A stretch of 64,000 bases of DNA from Pseudomonas muyukensis (GTDB taxonomy: Bacteria; Pseudomonadota; Gammaproteobacteria; Pseudomonadales; Pseudomonadaceae). The notes beneath the pieces were generated by a model, which was given only the letters and a program-made list of their open reading frames with translations, was not told the DNA's origin and did not search any database. The DNA lies in NCBI RefSeq assembly GCF_019139535.1, contig NZ_CP077073.1, forward strand, positions 877,001 through 941,000, given 5' to 3'. The position numbers were made by a program, and so were the translations under genes. How positions within the stretch are numbered: the first letter of the stretch is position 1; each line of letters opens with the position of its first letter. Of the stretch, positions 29,441 to 36,904 are shown in pieces.

Positions 29441-29490
29441 GATTTGGCTGCAGCCCTTTGATGGCGGGGGCTGGCACAAGCAGCCAAATC
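29441..29490. repeat. Nested inverted repeat upstream of tonB
   Basis: GATTTGGCTGC (29441-29451) and GCAGCCAAATC (29480-29490) are perfect inverse copies; inside, CAGCCC (29451-29456) pairs with GGGCTG (29468-29473). The core is not a REP element and is unique in the window. Function unknown. Confidence 0.5.
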
Positions 29491-29599
29491 AAATAGATGT
29501 AAAAGTTCTAGAGTTAACATAAAAAATTACTTAATTGCATAAGCCTCTGGCGTCGATGATTCAGCCACACACCTGAATCGAGACCCAGGAGTTTGAGCA

Positions 29600-30388
29600 A
29601 TGGGTAATGTCCAGACGGCCGTCAGGGCCTACGACCAGCCATGGCACCCGGCAGCGGGTGACCTGGTCGAGCTCGGGCGCACGCTACGCCTGCCGCTTGG
29701 CCAGCAGCGCCTGCAGCGCGCGCCGGTCAGTGGCCTGAAGCGCCGCGACCAACTGGCGCTGGGCCTGCTGGTGCTGGCGCTGCATGGCGCCGCGGCCTAC
29801 TGGGTCAGCCAGGCGCCGACCCCAGCGCTGCCGATCGTGCCGCCGCAGATCCCCCCCATGACCATCGAGTTCGCCGCGCCGGCACCGCCGGTCGTTGCCC
29901 CACCGCCCCCGGCACCTGTGGTCGAGCCGCCGCCGCCACCGCCGGTGGTCGATGAACTGGCGGCCAAACCTAAGCCCAAGCCAAAACCGCTACCCAAGCC
30001 GGTGGCCAAGCCCAAGCCCAAGCCAGAACCTAAGCCCGAGCCAAAACCAGCCCCTGCCCCTGCTGCGCCACCTGTGGCTGCAGCGCCGCCTGCTGCGCCG
30101 GCCCCGGTGACGCCGCCGTCGGCCAACGCCGCCTACCTGAAGAACCCGGCGCCGGAGTACCCGCAGATGGCCCTGCGCCGTGGGTGGGAGGGCACCGTGC
30201 TGCTGCGCGTCGAAGTGCTGCCCAGCGGCAAGCCGGGGCAGATCCAGCTCCAGCAGAGCAGTGGTCGCCCGGCCCTGGACGAGGCCGCGCTGGCCGCGGT
30301 CAAGCGTTGGAGCTTCGTGCCGGCCAAGCAGGGCGAGGTGGCGCAGGCGGGCTGGGTCAGCGTACCTATCGATTTCAAGCTTCGTTAA
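29600..30388 (+). CDS. tonB: TonB energy-transducing protein (TonB2-like)
   Basis: Spans the periplasm to energise outer-membrane TonB-dependent receptors. The 262-aa protein has an N-terminal cytoplasmic extension of about 50 residues, one membrane anchor (LALGLLVLALHGAAAYWV), a long Pro/Lys/Glu-rich spacer (about 80-170) and the C-terminal domain YLKNPAPEYPQMALRRGWEG to the end. The extension and the gene order tonB-exbB-exbD resemble P. aeruginosa tonB2-exbB1-exbD1 rather than the exbB-exbD-tonB iron operon of P. putida. No receptor gene is adjacent. Confidence 0.9.
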   Translation: MGNVQTAVRAYDQPWHPAAGDLVELGRTLRLPLGQQRLQRAPVSGLKRRDQLALGLLVLALHGAAAYWVSQAPTPALPIVPPQIPPMTIEFAAPAPPVVAPPPPAPVVEPPPPPPVVDELAAKPKPKPKPLPKPVAKPKPKPEPKPEPKPAPAPAAPPVAAAPPAAPAPVTPPSANAAYLKNPAPEYPQMALRRGWEGTVLLRVEVLPSGKPGQIQLQQSSGRPALDEAALAAVKRWSFVPAKQGEVAQAGWVSVPIDFKLR

Positions 30389-30418
30389 TTCGCGATCGCA
30401 CAAAGGAAGGACTACATC

Positions 30419-31141
30419 ATGAGCCTGTTGGCATCCCCTCTCGAGTCTGTTGAAAGCGCGGTCATCTGGCTGCTGGTGGGTTTCTCCGTCGCCACTTGGG
30501 CGCTGGCCCTGGTCAAGGTCGTGCAGTTCGTGCGCCTCAAGCGCCAGGACAAGCGTTTCCACCAGCAGTTCTGGGCCGCATCCAGCCTCGATGCGGCCGC
30601 GCAGATCAGCCAGGATCAGCCCGGGCCGGCGGCGCGGGTCGCCCAGGCCGGCTACGCCGCCATTGCCGTGGGCGAACCGGGTCAGCCCGGGGACCTGAGC
30701 CAGGCGATCAATCACCAGGACCGTCTCGAGCGTGCCCTGCGCCAGCAGATCGTGCGCGAGCGGCGCTCGCTGGAGACCGGCCTGGCAGTGGTCGCCAGTA
30801 TCGGCAGTACCTCGCCGTTCATCGGCCTGTTCGGCACGGTGTGGGGCATCATGGAGGCGCTCAAGGGCATCAGCGCGGCGGGCTCTGCGAGCCTGGAAAC
30901 CGTGGCCGGGCCGATCGGCGCGGCGTTGGTCGCCACCGGTGTGGGGATCGCCGTCGCGGTGCCGGCGGTGCTGGTCTACAACTACTTCCTGCGCCGCCTC
31001 AAGCTGACTGCCGCCGACCTCGACGACTTCGCCCACGACTTCTACGGCCTGGCGCAGAAGAGTGCCTTCCGCGTGCTGCTGCACCCGGCGGTGCACAAGG
31101 CCCAGGCCGGTTTCACCCAGCCGGTGAAGGAGGCCTCCTGA
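30419..31141 (+). CDS. exbB: Biopolymer transport protein ExbB (TonB complex)
   Basis: A 240-aa MotA/TolQ/ExbB proton-channel protein with three membrane spans: about residues 12-32, then after a cytoplasmic loop GLAVVASIGSTSPFIGLFGT and GAALVATGVGIAVAVPAVLV. With ExbD it converts the proton gradient into force on TonB. It follows tonB by 30 nt with AAGGAAGGA before the ATG. Confidence 0.93.
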   Translation: MSLLASPLESVESAVIWLLVGFSVATWALALVKVVQFVRLKRQDKRFHQQFWAASSLDAAAQISQDQPGPAARVAQAGYAAIAVGEPGQPGDLSQAINHQDRLERALRQQIVRERRSLETGLAVVASIGSTSPFIGLFGTVWGIMEALKGISAAGSASLETVAGPIGAALVATGVGIAVAVPAVLVYNYFLRRLKLTAADLDDFAHDFYGLAQKSAFRVLLHPAVHKAQAGFTQPVKEAS

Positions 31142-31142
31142 C

Positions 31143-31544
31143 ATGGCCTTCTCGACCCAGGACAGCGACGAAGTGTTGAGTGAAATCAACGTCACGCCCT
31201 TGGTGGACGTCATGCTGGTGTTGCTGGTGGTGTTCATCGTCACCGCGCCGCTGCTGACCAACGCCATTCCCATCAACCTGCCCAAGACCGAGGCCGTGGC
31301 CCCGGTCGAGCAGAAGGATCCGTTGGTGGTGAGCATCGATGGCAGCGGCAAGCTGTTCATCAACAAGGACGAAATCCAGCCGGACCTGCTGGAGACCCAT
31401 CTCAAGGCAGCCAAGGACAAGGACGCCGAACTGCGGGTGCAGTTGCAGGCCGATGATGGCGTGAACTACGGCGAGGTCGCGCGGGCGATGGCGGCCATCG
31501 AGCGGGCCGGGATCAGCAAGCTGGCGGTGATTACCGCGCGCTGA
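31143..31544 (+). CDS. exbD: Biopolymer transport protein ExbD (TonB complex)
   Basis: A 133-aa protein with one N-terminal membrane anchor containing the essential Asp (EINVTPLVDVMLVLLVVFIV) and a periplasmic domain. It starts one base after the exbB stop. A terminator closes the operon at 31576-31611. Confidence 0.94.
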   Translation: MAFSTQDSDEVLSEINVTPLVDVMLVLLVVFIVTAPLLTNAIPINLPKTEAVAPVEQKDPLVVSIDGSGKLFINKDEIQPDLLETHLKAAKDKDAELRVQLQADDGVNYGEVARAMAAIERAGISKLAVITAR

Positions 31545-31575
31545 CCGGCGCAACCCTCTTCAGGCAAGTGCTTAG

Positions 31576-31611
31576 GGGCCATTTTCCTTGGCAGGGGATG
31601 GCCCTTTTTTT
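31576..31611 (+). terminator. Terminator of the tonB-exbB-exbD operon
   Basis: GGGCCAT (31576-31582) and ATGGCCC (31598-31604) enclose a 15-nt loop, followed by seven T residues. Confidence 0.85.
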
Positions 31612-31679
31612 ATCAATGATCAGGTATCCCCTCTCTCCTACAGGGGGGAGGCGCAGGGCTTAACACTGTGCAAGACAGT

Positions 31680-31745
31680 TGCTTTCAAATAATTTTGGTT
31701 ATAAATAAATATCTTCTTATTCCTTTACGAATATAACCCCCTCCC
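31680..31745 (+). promoter_or_regulatory. AT-rich promoter region before the RBBP9-like hydrolase
   Basis: Contains GGTTATAAATAAAT, identical to the 14-mer before lsfA, and TTATTCC at 31717-31723, the core found before tcyJ, epsC, ssuE and metQ. This ties the downstream genes to the sulfur group. The regulator is inferred, not shown. Confidence 0.45.
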
Positions 31746-31786
31746 TATACTTGCAGCCAAGCACGCAAACTTCCGGAGGCGTCCCC

Positions 31787-32368
31787 ATGCGCAATGAGTC
31801 GATTCGTTACCTGATTGTGCCGGGCTGGCAAGGATCGCCAGACAACCATTGGCAGAGTCACTGGCAACGCAGCCTGCCCAACAGCGCCCGGGTCGAACAG
31901 CGCGACTGGCTCACCCCGCAGCGCGCGGACTGGGTGCAGGCGCTGGAGCAGGCCATCGACGCCGAACGCTCGCCGGTGATCCTGATTGCCCACAGCCTGG
32001 GTTGCGTGACGGTCGCCCACTGGGCCGCGCAGGCCAGCCCACAGCTGTTGCGGCGGGTGCGCGGAGCCTTGCTGGTGGCGCCGGCGGATGTCGAGCGAGC
32101 GACCTGCGCGCCGGCCTTGCGCAATTTCGCGCCCATTGCCCTGCAAGCCTTGCCGTTCCCCAGCCAGCTGGTCAGTTCTGACAACGACCCCGCGGTGAGC
32201 GTGCCGCGCGCGTTGCACCTGGCGCGGGCCTGGGGCGCCGAGGCCGGGTTGCTGGCCAATGCCGGGCATATCAACGTCAAGTCGGGCCATGAGCGTTGGG
32301 AGCAAGGCTTTGCCTACCTCTATCGCCTGCAGGCCCGTATCGACCAGCGCGCCTTGCGCCGCGCCTGA
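31787..32368 (+). CDS. RBBP9/YdeN-family alpha/beta hydrolase
   Basis: A 193-aa small serine hydrolase with nucleophile motif AHSLGC, acid in SSDNDP and histidine in NAGHINVKSGH, the typical RBBP9/YdeN triad. Substrate unknown. GGAGG at 31774-31778 supports the ATG at 31787. It is followed after 64 nt by the SfnR-like gene, and its promoter carries motifs shared with sulfur genes, so a role in sulfur scavenging is suggested by context only. Confidence 0.87.
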   Translation: MRNESIRYLIVPGWQGSPDNHWQSHWQRSLPNSARVEQRDWLTPQRADWVQALEQAIDAERSPVILIAHSLGCVTVAHWAAQASPQLLRRVRGALLVAPADVERATCAPALRNFAPIALQALPFPSQLVSSDNDPAVSVPRALHLARAWGAEAGLLANAGHINVKSGHERWEQGFAYLYRLQARIDQRALRRA

Positions 32369-32432
32369 GGCGGCGGTTTTTCCTCGAACGCACTGAAGCC
32401 TCGGCACGCCATGGCCGGGGCGGGAGCATTGC

Positions 32433-33380
32433 ATGACTTTGCACAGCCCTTTCGGCCAGCCGTTGCTGACCTTCCCCGAACAGGACAAGAGCCCGCTGAG
32501 CATCCGGGCCAAGGCCCTGGTGTTCGTCGATCCGCGCTCGCAGGCGTTGCGCCAGGCCCTTGAGCGCTTGGCGCCGCAATCGCTGCCGGTGCTGATTCGC
32601 GGCGAAACCGGCACCGGCAAGGAGCTGCTGGCGCGGCAGATCCATCGCGCCAGCGACCGCGGCGGCCTGTTCGTCTCGGTCAACTGCGCGGCGATCAGCC
32701 CAACCTATGCCGATGCCGAATTGTTCGGCTACAGCGCCGGCAGCCAGGGCGGCACCGCCAGCAGCCGGGCCGGCTGGTTCGGCTCGGCCAACGGCGGCAC
32801 GCTGTACCTGGATGAAATCGCCGACCTGCCATTGGCCATCCAGGCCAAGCTGCTGGCTGCGCTGGAAAACCGCGAGGTAACCCGGGTGGGTGCCGCGCAC
32901 CCGCAGCCGGTGGACGTGCGCCTGGTGGCCGCCTCCAGCATCGACCTGGGCAGGGCGGTGCAAGCCGGGCGCTTCAACGAGCGGCTCTACCACTACCTGC
33001 ACGAAGGCGAACTGGCCCTGCCGGCGTTGCGCCAACGTATCGGCGACATCCTGCCTCTTGCCGAGTACTTCGTCGGGATCTACAGCCTGCGCCTGGACCG
33101 CCCCGTGGCGCTGATCAGCGAGGCCGCGCAACAAGCGCTGGAGGCCCATGCCTGGCCGGGCAATACCCGCGAACTGGAGAACGTCATCCACTTTGCCCTG
33201 CTGGTCAGTGACGGCGAGGACATCCGCCCCGAGCACCTCGACCTGCCGAACCTCGAGCCCTTGGCCAACCTGGCCCGCCAACTGCAGCAACTGGGCAGCA
33301 GCGGCGAGCCGCAGACCCTCGTTGAACTGCGCCTGCTGCTGAACGAAGCCCTGGCGCGACTGGATGAAGGCGCGTCCTAG
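32433..33380 (+). CDS. SfnR-like sigma-54 activator-type AAA+ protein without visible HTH
   Basis: A 315-aa protein made almost wholly of a sigma-54-interaction AAA+ domain: Walker A GETGTGKE (57-64), ELFG (96-99), Walker B GGTLYLDE (121-128), FNERLYHYL and WPGNTRELENVIHFALLVS. It resembles SfnR, which controls sulfone/sulfonate use in P. putida. Two things are odd. The sigma-54-contacting GAFTGA loop is replaced by SAGSQGG (101-107), and the C-terminus (LARQLQQLGS ... LLLNEALARLDEGAS) has no Fis-type helix-turn-helix. The stop is followed by a strong hairpin and no in-frame continuation, so it may be a natural short form. Confidence 0.88.
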   Translation: MTLHSPFGQPLLTFPEQDKSPLSIRAKALVFVDPRSQALRQALERLAPQSLPVLIRGETGTGKELLARQIHRASDRGGLFVSVNCAAISPTYADAELFGYSAGSQGGTASSRAGWFGSANGGTLYLDEIADLPLAIQAKLLAALENREVTRVGAAHPQPVDVRLVAASSIDLGRAVQAGRFNERLYHYLHEGELALPALRQRIGDILPLAEYFVGIYSLRLDRPVALISEAAQQALEAHAWPGNTRELENVIHFALLVSDGEDIRPEHLDLPNLEPLANLARQLQQLGSSGEPQTLVELRLLLNEALARLDEGAS

Positions 33381-33402
33381 ACGACCGTCTTGCAGTGCTC
33401 TT

Positions 33403-33435
33403 GAGATCGAGCGCCGCGCGGGCGGCGCTCGATCT
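33403..33435 (+). terminator. Strong hairpin after the SfnR-like gene
   Basis: GATCGAGCGCCGC and GGCGGCGCTCGATC pair around a 3-4-nt loop, about 22 nt after the stop. No T run follows, so it may be an mRNA-stabilising or Rho-assisted end rather than a simple terminator. Confidence 0.6.
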
Positions 33436-33454
33436 AACAGGCACATCAACTCTC

Positions 33455-33520
33455 CAATTTGGAATAAACAGCTAATCAAAAGATATTGTTACGGAATAAA
33501 AAATCCCGGTATCGTCGGCT
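33455..33520 (+). promoter_or_regulatory. metQ upstream region with two GGAATAAA copies
   Basis: GGAATAAA occurs at 33461-33468 and 33493-33500, 32 bp apart in the same orientation, inside AT-rich DNA. The spacing is close to three helical turns, similar to the ssuE direct repeats. Confidence 0.45.
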
Positions 33521-33591
33521 GCATGCCCACCCGAACGGATGGGCACCCGACTCGCCATCTGCGATGGCCCAGCTCCAGAACAAGGATCACC

Positions 33592-34377
33592 ATGAAAAAG
33601 ACCCTGCTGACCACCGCCCTGGCCGCCGCCCTGTCGTTCACTGGCCTGGCCAACGCCGCCGAGAAACTGGTGGTCGCCGCCACGCCCGTGCCGCACGCTG
33701 AAATTCTCGAACTGATCAAGCCGACCCTGGCCAAGGAAGGCGTGGACCTGCAGATCAAGGTCTTCACCGACTATGTCCAGCCCAACGTGCAGGTCGACCA
33801 GAAGCGCCTGGACGCCAACTACTTCCAGACCCTGCCGTACCTGAAGAACTTCAACGAAGGCAAGGGCACCCACCTGGAGACCGTGGTCGGCGTGCATGTC
33901 GAACCCTTCGGTGGCTACTCGAAGAAGGTCAAGAGCCTGAGCGAACTGAAGGACGGCGCCACCGTCGCCATCCCCAACGAAGGCAGCAACAGCGGCCGCG
34001 CCTTGCTGCTGCTGCAAAAGGCTGGGCTGATCACCCTGAAGGACCCGAAGAACGCCTTGGCCACGCCCAAGGACATTGCCGAGAACCCGAAGAAGCTCAA
34101 GTTCAAGGAGCTTGAATCGGCCATGCTGCCGCGCGTGCTGGACCAGGTCGACCTGGACATGATCAACACCAACTACGCCCTGGAAGCCGGCCTGAACCCG
34201 GCCAAGGACGCCCTGGTGATCGAAGGCAGCGACTCGCCGTACGTGAACTTCCTGGTAGCCCGTCCGGACAACAAGGACAGCGCCGCCATCCAGAAGCTGG
34301 CCAAGGCCCTGACCAGCCCGGAAGTGAAGGCGTTCATCGAGAAGAAATACCAAGGCGCGGTACTGCCGGCGTTCTGA
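33592..34377 (+). CDS. metQ: MetQ/NlpA-family substrate-binding protein
   Basis: A 261-aa periplasmic binding protein of the NlpA/MetQ family, which carries methionine or related sulfur compounds. It has signal peptide MKKTLLTTALAAALSFTGLA with cleavage after ANA and no lipobox, and the family segments ATPVPHAEILELIKPTLA, DANYFQTLPYLKNFNEGKG and AIPNEGSNSGRALLLLQKAG. AAGGA precedes the ATG at 33592. No metN or metI is next to it; the ABC genes downstream belong to another family, so it is an orphan binding protein here. Methionine specificity is inferred. Confidence 0.9.
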   Translation: MKKTLLTTALAAALSFTGLANAAEKLVVAATPVPHAEILELIKPTLAKEGVDLQIKVFTDYVQPNVQVDQKRLDANYFQTLPYLKNFNEGKGTHLETVVGVHVEPFGGYSKKVKSLSELKDGATVAIPNEGSNSGRALLLLQKAGLITLKDPKNALATPKDIAENPKKLKFKELESAMLPRVLDQVDLDMINTNYALEAGLNPAKDALVIEGSDSPYVNFLVARPDNKDSAAIQKLAKALTSPEVKAFIEKKYQGAVLPAF

Positions 34378-34404
34378 TACGCGGCCTCGACCAGCCCGGG
34401 CATG

Positions 34405-34434
34405 AAAACGCCGACGCCATTGCGTCGGCGTTTT
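34405..34434. terminator. Bidirectional terminator after metQ
   Basis: AAAACGCCGACGC (34405-34417), loop CATT, GCGTCGGCGTTTT (34422-34434). The symmetric A and T runs let it work on both strands, ending metQ on plus and the small ORF on minus. Confidence 0.9.
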
Positions 34435-34828
34435 CGTTTGTGCCGTTGGCGCTGTTCGCTACGCGTTGGCCAGCGCCCGGCGCAGGGCCAGGAGCCACAG
34501 CAGCTGTTCGTTGGAGGTCGGCGAGCAAGGGCTGTTCATCGTTATCGTCCTTGTAGGGGTGATGGCCGTGCAAGACAGGATCTGAACCCCTTTGAGGGGC
34601 AATCTTGCTGAAAGATCCCCCCACGATGAACGATTTTTATCGTTAGCCCCGCCAGGGATATCGATATGCAATATGGGTATTTATAAAAAGTTTTTTATAC
34701 CCGTAAAGTCTGTCCAACGTGCTTACCGGCACAACGCCATCTCTTATGAACGACGCCGAGCGACCCTCGTGCCGACCCTGGACGCAGCCCATGCCGTACC
34801 CTCTTGATCCCGTGCCGAGGCGCCAACC
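34435..34828. promoter_or_regulatory. Structured intergenic region before the amino-acid ABC operon
   Basis: About 394 nt. Besides the 26-codon ORF it holds a hairpin with ATCTT/AAGAT arms and flanking G/C runs (about 34598-34622), the palindrome AACGAT-TTTT-ATCGTT (34629-34644) and an AT-rich dyad GGGTAT...ATACCC (34675-34702). The last is the likely promoter/operator for the plus-strand operon starting at 34829. Confidence 0.4.
34459..34539 (-). CDS. Candidate 26-aa peptide gene, unknown function
   Basis: Reads MNSPCSPTSNEQLLWLLALR followed by RALANA and a TAG stop. AAGGA lies about 8 nt before the ATG (CAAGGACGATAACGATG), better than many start sites in the window. The C-terminal part could form an amphipathic helix. 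It is transcribed toward the bidirectional terminator and is preceded by a leader with several hairpins (34580-34650). I do not recognise the peptide. It could be a leader peptide or a small regulatory or membrane-associated protein; chance is possible at this length. Confidence 0.4.
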   Translation of the reverse strand: MNSPCSPTSNEQLLWLLALRRALANA

Positions 34829-35494
34829 ATGAGCTTCGACACCGCCTTCATGCTCAGCACCTTGCCGGCTTTCCTCAAGGCCGTGGGGGTGACCTTGCAG
34901 GTCGGGCTGATCGCCATCGCCACCTCGTTGCTGGTGGCGCTGGTCAACGCCACCTTGCTGGTATTGCGTACCCCGTACCTGTGGCGCCTGGTCAAGGGCT
35001 ACGTCGAACTGGCACGCAACACGCCGTTGCTGATCCAGTTGTTCTTCGTCTACTTCGCGCTGCCGAGCCTGGGGCTGAAAGTCTCCGGCTTCAGCGCGGC
35101 AATCATCACCATGACCTTCATGGGCGGCGCCTACCTCACCGAGGTGCTGCGCGCCGGGGTCGAGGCGGTGCCAGCGGCGCAGCTGGAGTCGGGGCGCGCC
35201 ATCGGCCTGTCCGAAGCCCAGCTGCTGCGCCATGTGATCCTGCCCCAGGCTGGCATCCTCAGCCTGCCGGCGCTGTTCGCCAACTTCGTGTTCCTGCTCA
35301 AGGAGACCACCGTGGTCTCGGCGGTGGCGGTGCCGGAGATCCTCTACACCACCAAGAACTACATCGCCCTGTACTACAAGACCTACGAGATGCTCGCCGT
35401 GCTGACCCTGTTGTGCGTGCTGATCTTCCTGCCGCTGTCGCTGCTGCTGCGCTACCTGGAACGGAGGCTGCAACATGGCCAGTTCGGGCTTTGA
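34829..35494 (+). CDS. Polar amino-acid ABC transporter permease 1
   Basis: A 221-aa permease of the HisM/GltJ family with about five spans and the segments ELARNTPLLIQLFFVYFALP and ESGRAIGLSEAQLLRHVILP (the EAA loop). GAGG lies at 34817-34820 before the ATG. It overlaps permease 2 by 20 nt. First of a four-gene operon for uptake of an unidentified polar amino acid. Confidence 0.92.
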   Translation: MSFDTAFMLSTLPAFLKAVGVTLQVGLIAIATSLLVALVNATLLVLRTPYLWRLVKGYVELARNTPLLIQLFFVYFALPSLGLKVSGFSAAIITMTFMGGAYLTEVLRAGVEAVPAAQLESGRAIGLSEAQLLRHVILPQAGILSLPALFANFVFLLKETTVVSAVAVPEILYTTKNYIALYYKTYEMLAVLTLLCVLIFLPLSLLLRYLERRLQHGQFGL

Positions 35495-36134
35495 GCTGTT
35501 GCAGGTGTCGTTGCCGCAACTGGCGGCCGGCGCCGGGCAGACCCTGGCGATCTCGGCGCTGGGCATTGTCCTGGCGACCGTCGGCGGCGTGCTCTACGGC
35601 GTGTTGGCGAGCCTCGGCAATCGGCTGCTGAATGCCTTGTTGCAGGTGTACCTGGAGCTGTTCCGGGCGATCCCGGTGCTGGTCTGGTTGTACCTGGTGT
35701 TCTTCGGCCTGCCGATCTTCTTCGGCCTGAGCATTCCCGGTTTCTGGTGCGCGGTGCTGGTGCTGGGCCTGTGGGGCGCCAGCGAGGTCGGCGAGGTGGT
35801 GCGCGGCGCGTTGCGCTCGCTGCCCCGCGGCCAGCGCGAGGCCGGGCTGTCGATCGGCTTGTCCGGCTGGCAGCTGTACGGCTATGTGCTGCTGCCCCAG
35901 GCGCTCAAGCGCATGACCCCGCCGACCATCAACCTCTACACGCGCATCGTCAAGACCAGTTCGCTGGCGGTGCTGATCGGCGTGGTCGAGGTGATCAAGG
36001 CCGGCCAGCAGATCATCGAGCGCACCTACGAGTCGGTGCTGATCTACGGCGCGCTGTTCCTGTTCTTCTTCCTTGTCTGTTATCCGCTGTCCGCCGCCTC
36101 GCGCGTGCTGGAGCGGCGCTGGGCCCACGCATGA
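35475..36134 (+). CDS. Polar amino-acid ABC transporter permease 2
   Basis: A 219-aa partner permease with ELFRAIPVLVWLYLVFFGLP and EAGLSIGLSGWQLYGYVLLP. It begins within permease 1 and its stop overlaps the ATPase start (ATGA 36131-36134), so the proteins are produced together as a heterodimeric channel. Confidence 0.92.
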   Translation: MASSGFELLQVSLPQLAAGAGQTLAISALGIVLATVGGVLYGVLASLGNRLLNALLQVYLELFRAIPVLVWLYLVFFGLPIFFGLSIPGFWCAVLVLGLWGASEVGEVVRGALRSLPRGQREAGLSIGLSGWQLYGYVLLPQALKRMTPPTINLYTRIVKTSSLAVLIGVVEVIKAGQQIIERTYESVLIYGALFLFFFLVCYPLSAASRVLERRWAHA

Positions 36135-36904
36135 ACCCATTGATCGAGTTCCAAGGCTTCAACAAGTTCTTCGGCCAGCACCAGGTGCTCGCCGACATCG
36201 ACCTGCAGGTGCACGCCGGCGAGGTGGTGGTGATCCTCGGCCCCAGCGGCTGTGGCAAGAGCACCCTGCTGCGTTGCCTCAACGGGCTGGAGACGGCCCA
36301 GGGCGGCAGCCTGCGGCTGGCCGGCGAGGAACTGCTCGGGCCGGATACCGACTGGCGCCAGGTGCGCCAACGGGTCGGCATGGTGTTCCAGAGCTACCAC
36401 CTGTTCGGCCACATGAGCGTGCTCGACAACCTGCTGCTCGGTCCGCTCAAGGTGCAGAAGCGCGAGCGCGCCGAAGCCCTGGCCCAGGCCGAGGCGCTGT
36501 TGGCGCGGGTGGGTTTGCTGGACAAGCGCGACGCTTTCCCGCGCCAGCTCTCCGGCGGCCAGCAGCAGCGCATCGCCATTGTCCGCGCGCTGTGCATGAA
36601 CCCCCAGGTGATGCTGTTCGACGAGGTCACCGCGGCCCTCGACCCGGAGATGGTCAAGGAGGTGCTACAGGTGATCCAGGGCCTGGCCCGCGACGGCATG
36701 ACCCTGCTCATCGTCACCCACGAAATGGCCTTCGCCCGCGCGGTGGCCGACCGCATCGTGTTCATGGAGGCCGGCAGGATCCTTGAACAGAATCACCCCG
36801 AGCACTTCTTCACCCGACCGCGAACCGCACGCGCGCAGCAGTTCCTGGAGAAATTCTCGTTCGTCGAAAGCCTGCCCACGTCATCGCAAAAGGAACTGTC
36901 ATGA
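36131..36904 (+). CDS. Polar amino-acid ABC transporter ATP-binding protein
   Basis: A 257-aa ATPase of the GlnQ/HisP type: Walker A GPSGCGKST, signature LSGGQQQRIAIVRAL, Walker B VMLFDEVTAALDPE and H-loop VTHEMAFARAV. The start at 36131 gives the 4-nt overlap with permease 2 and MNPLIEFQGFNKFFGQHQVL. It overlaps the binding-protein gene by 4 nt (36901-36904). Confidence 0.94.
   Translation: MNPLIEFQGFNKFFGQHQVLADIDLQVHAGEVVVILGPSGCGKSTLLRCLNGLETAQGGSLRLAGEELLGPDTDWRQVRQRVGMVFQSYHLFGHMSVLDNLLLGPLKVQKRERAEALAQAEALLARVGLLDKRDAFPRQLSGGQQQRIAIVRALCMNPQVMLFDEVTAALDPEMVKEVLQVIQGLARDGMTLLIVTHEMAFARAVADRIVFMEAGRILEQNHPEHFFTRPRTARAQQFLEKFSFVESLPTSSQKELS

Noticed and set aside
29930..30070. Repetitive Pro-Lys codons in tonB as a DNA repeat or assembly artefact
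   Set aside because: A Pro/Lys-rich periplasmic spacer is normal for TonB.
34592..34807. 71-codon plus-strand open frame before the amino-acid ABC operon
   Set aside because: It crosses the AT-rich promoter dyad and has no ribosome-binding site or recognisable sequence.
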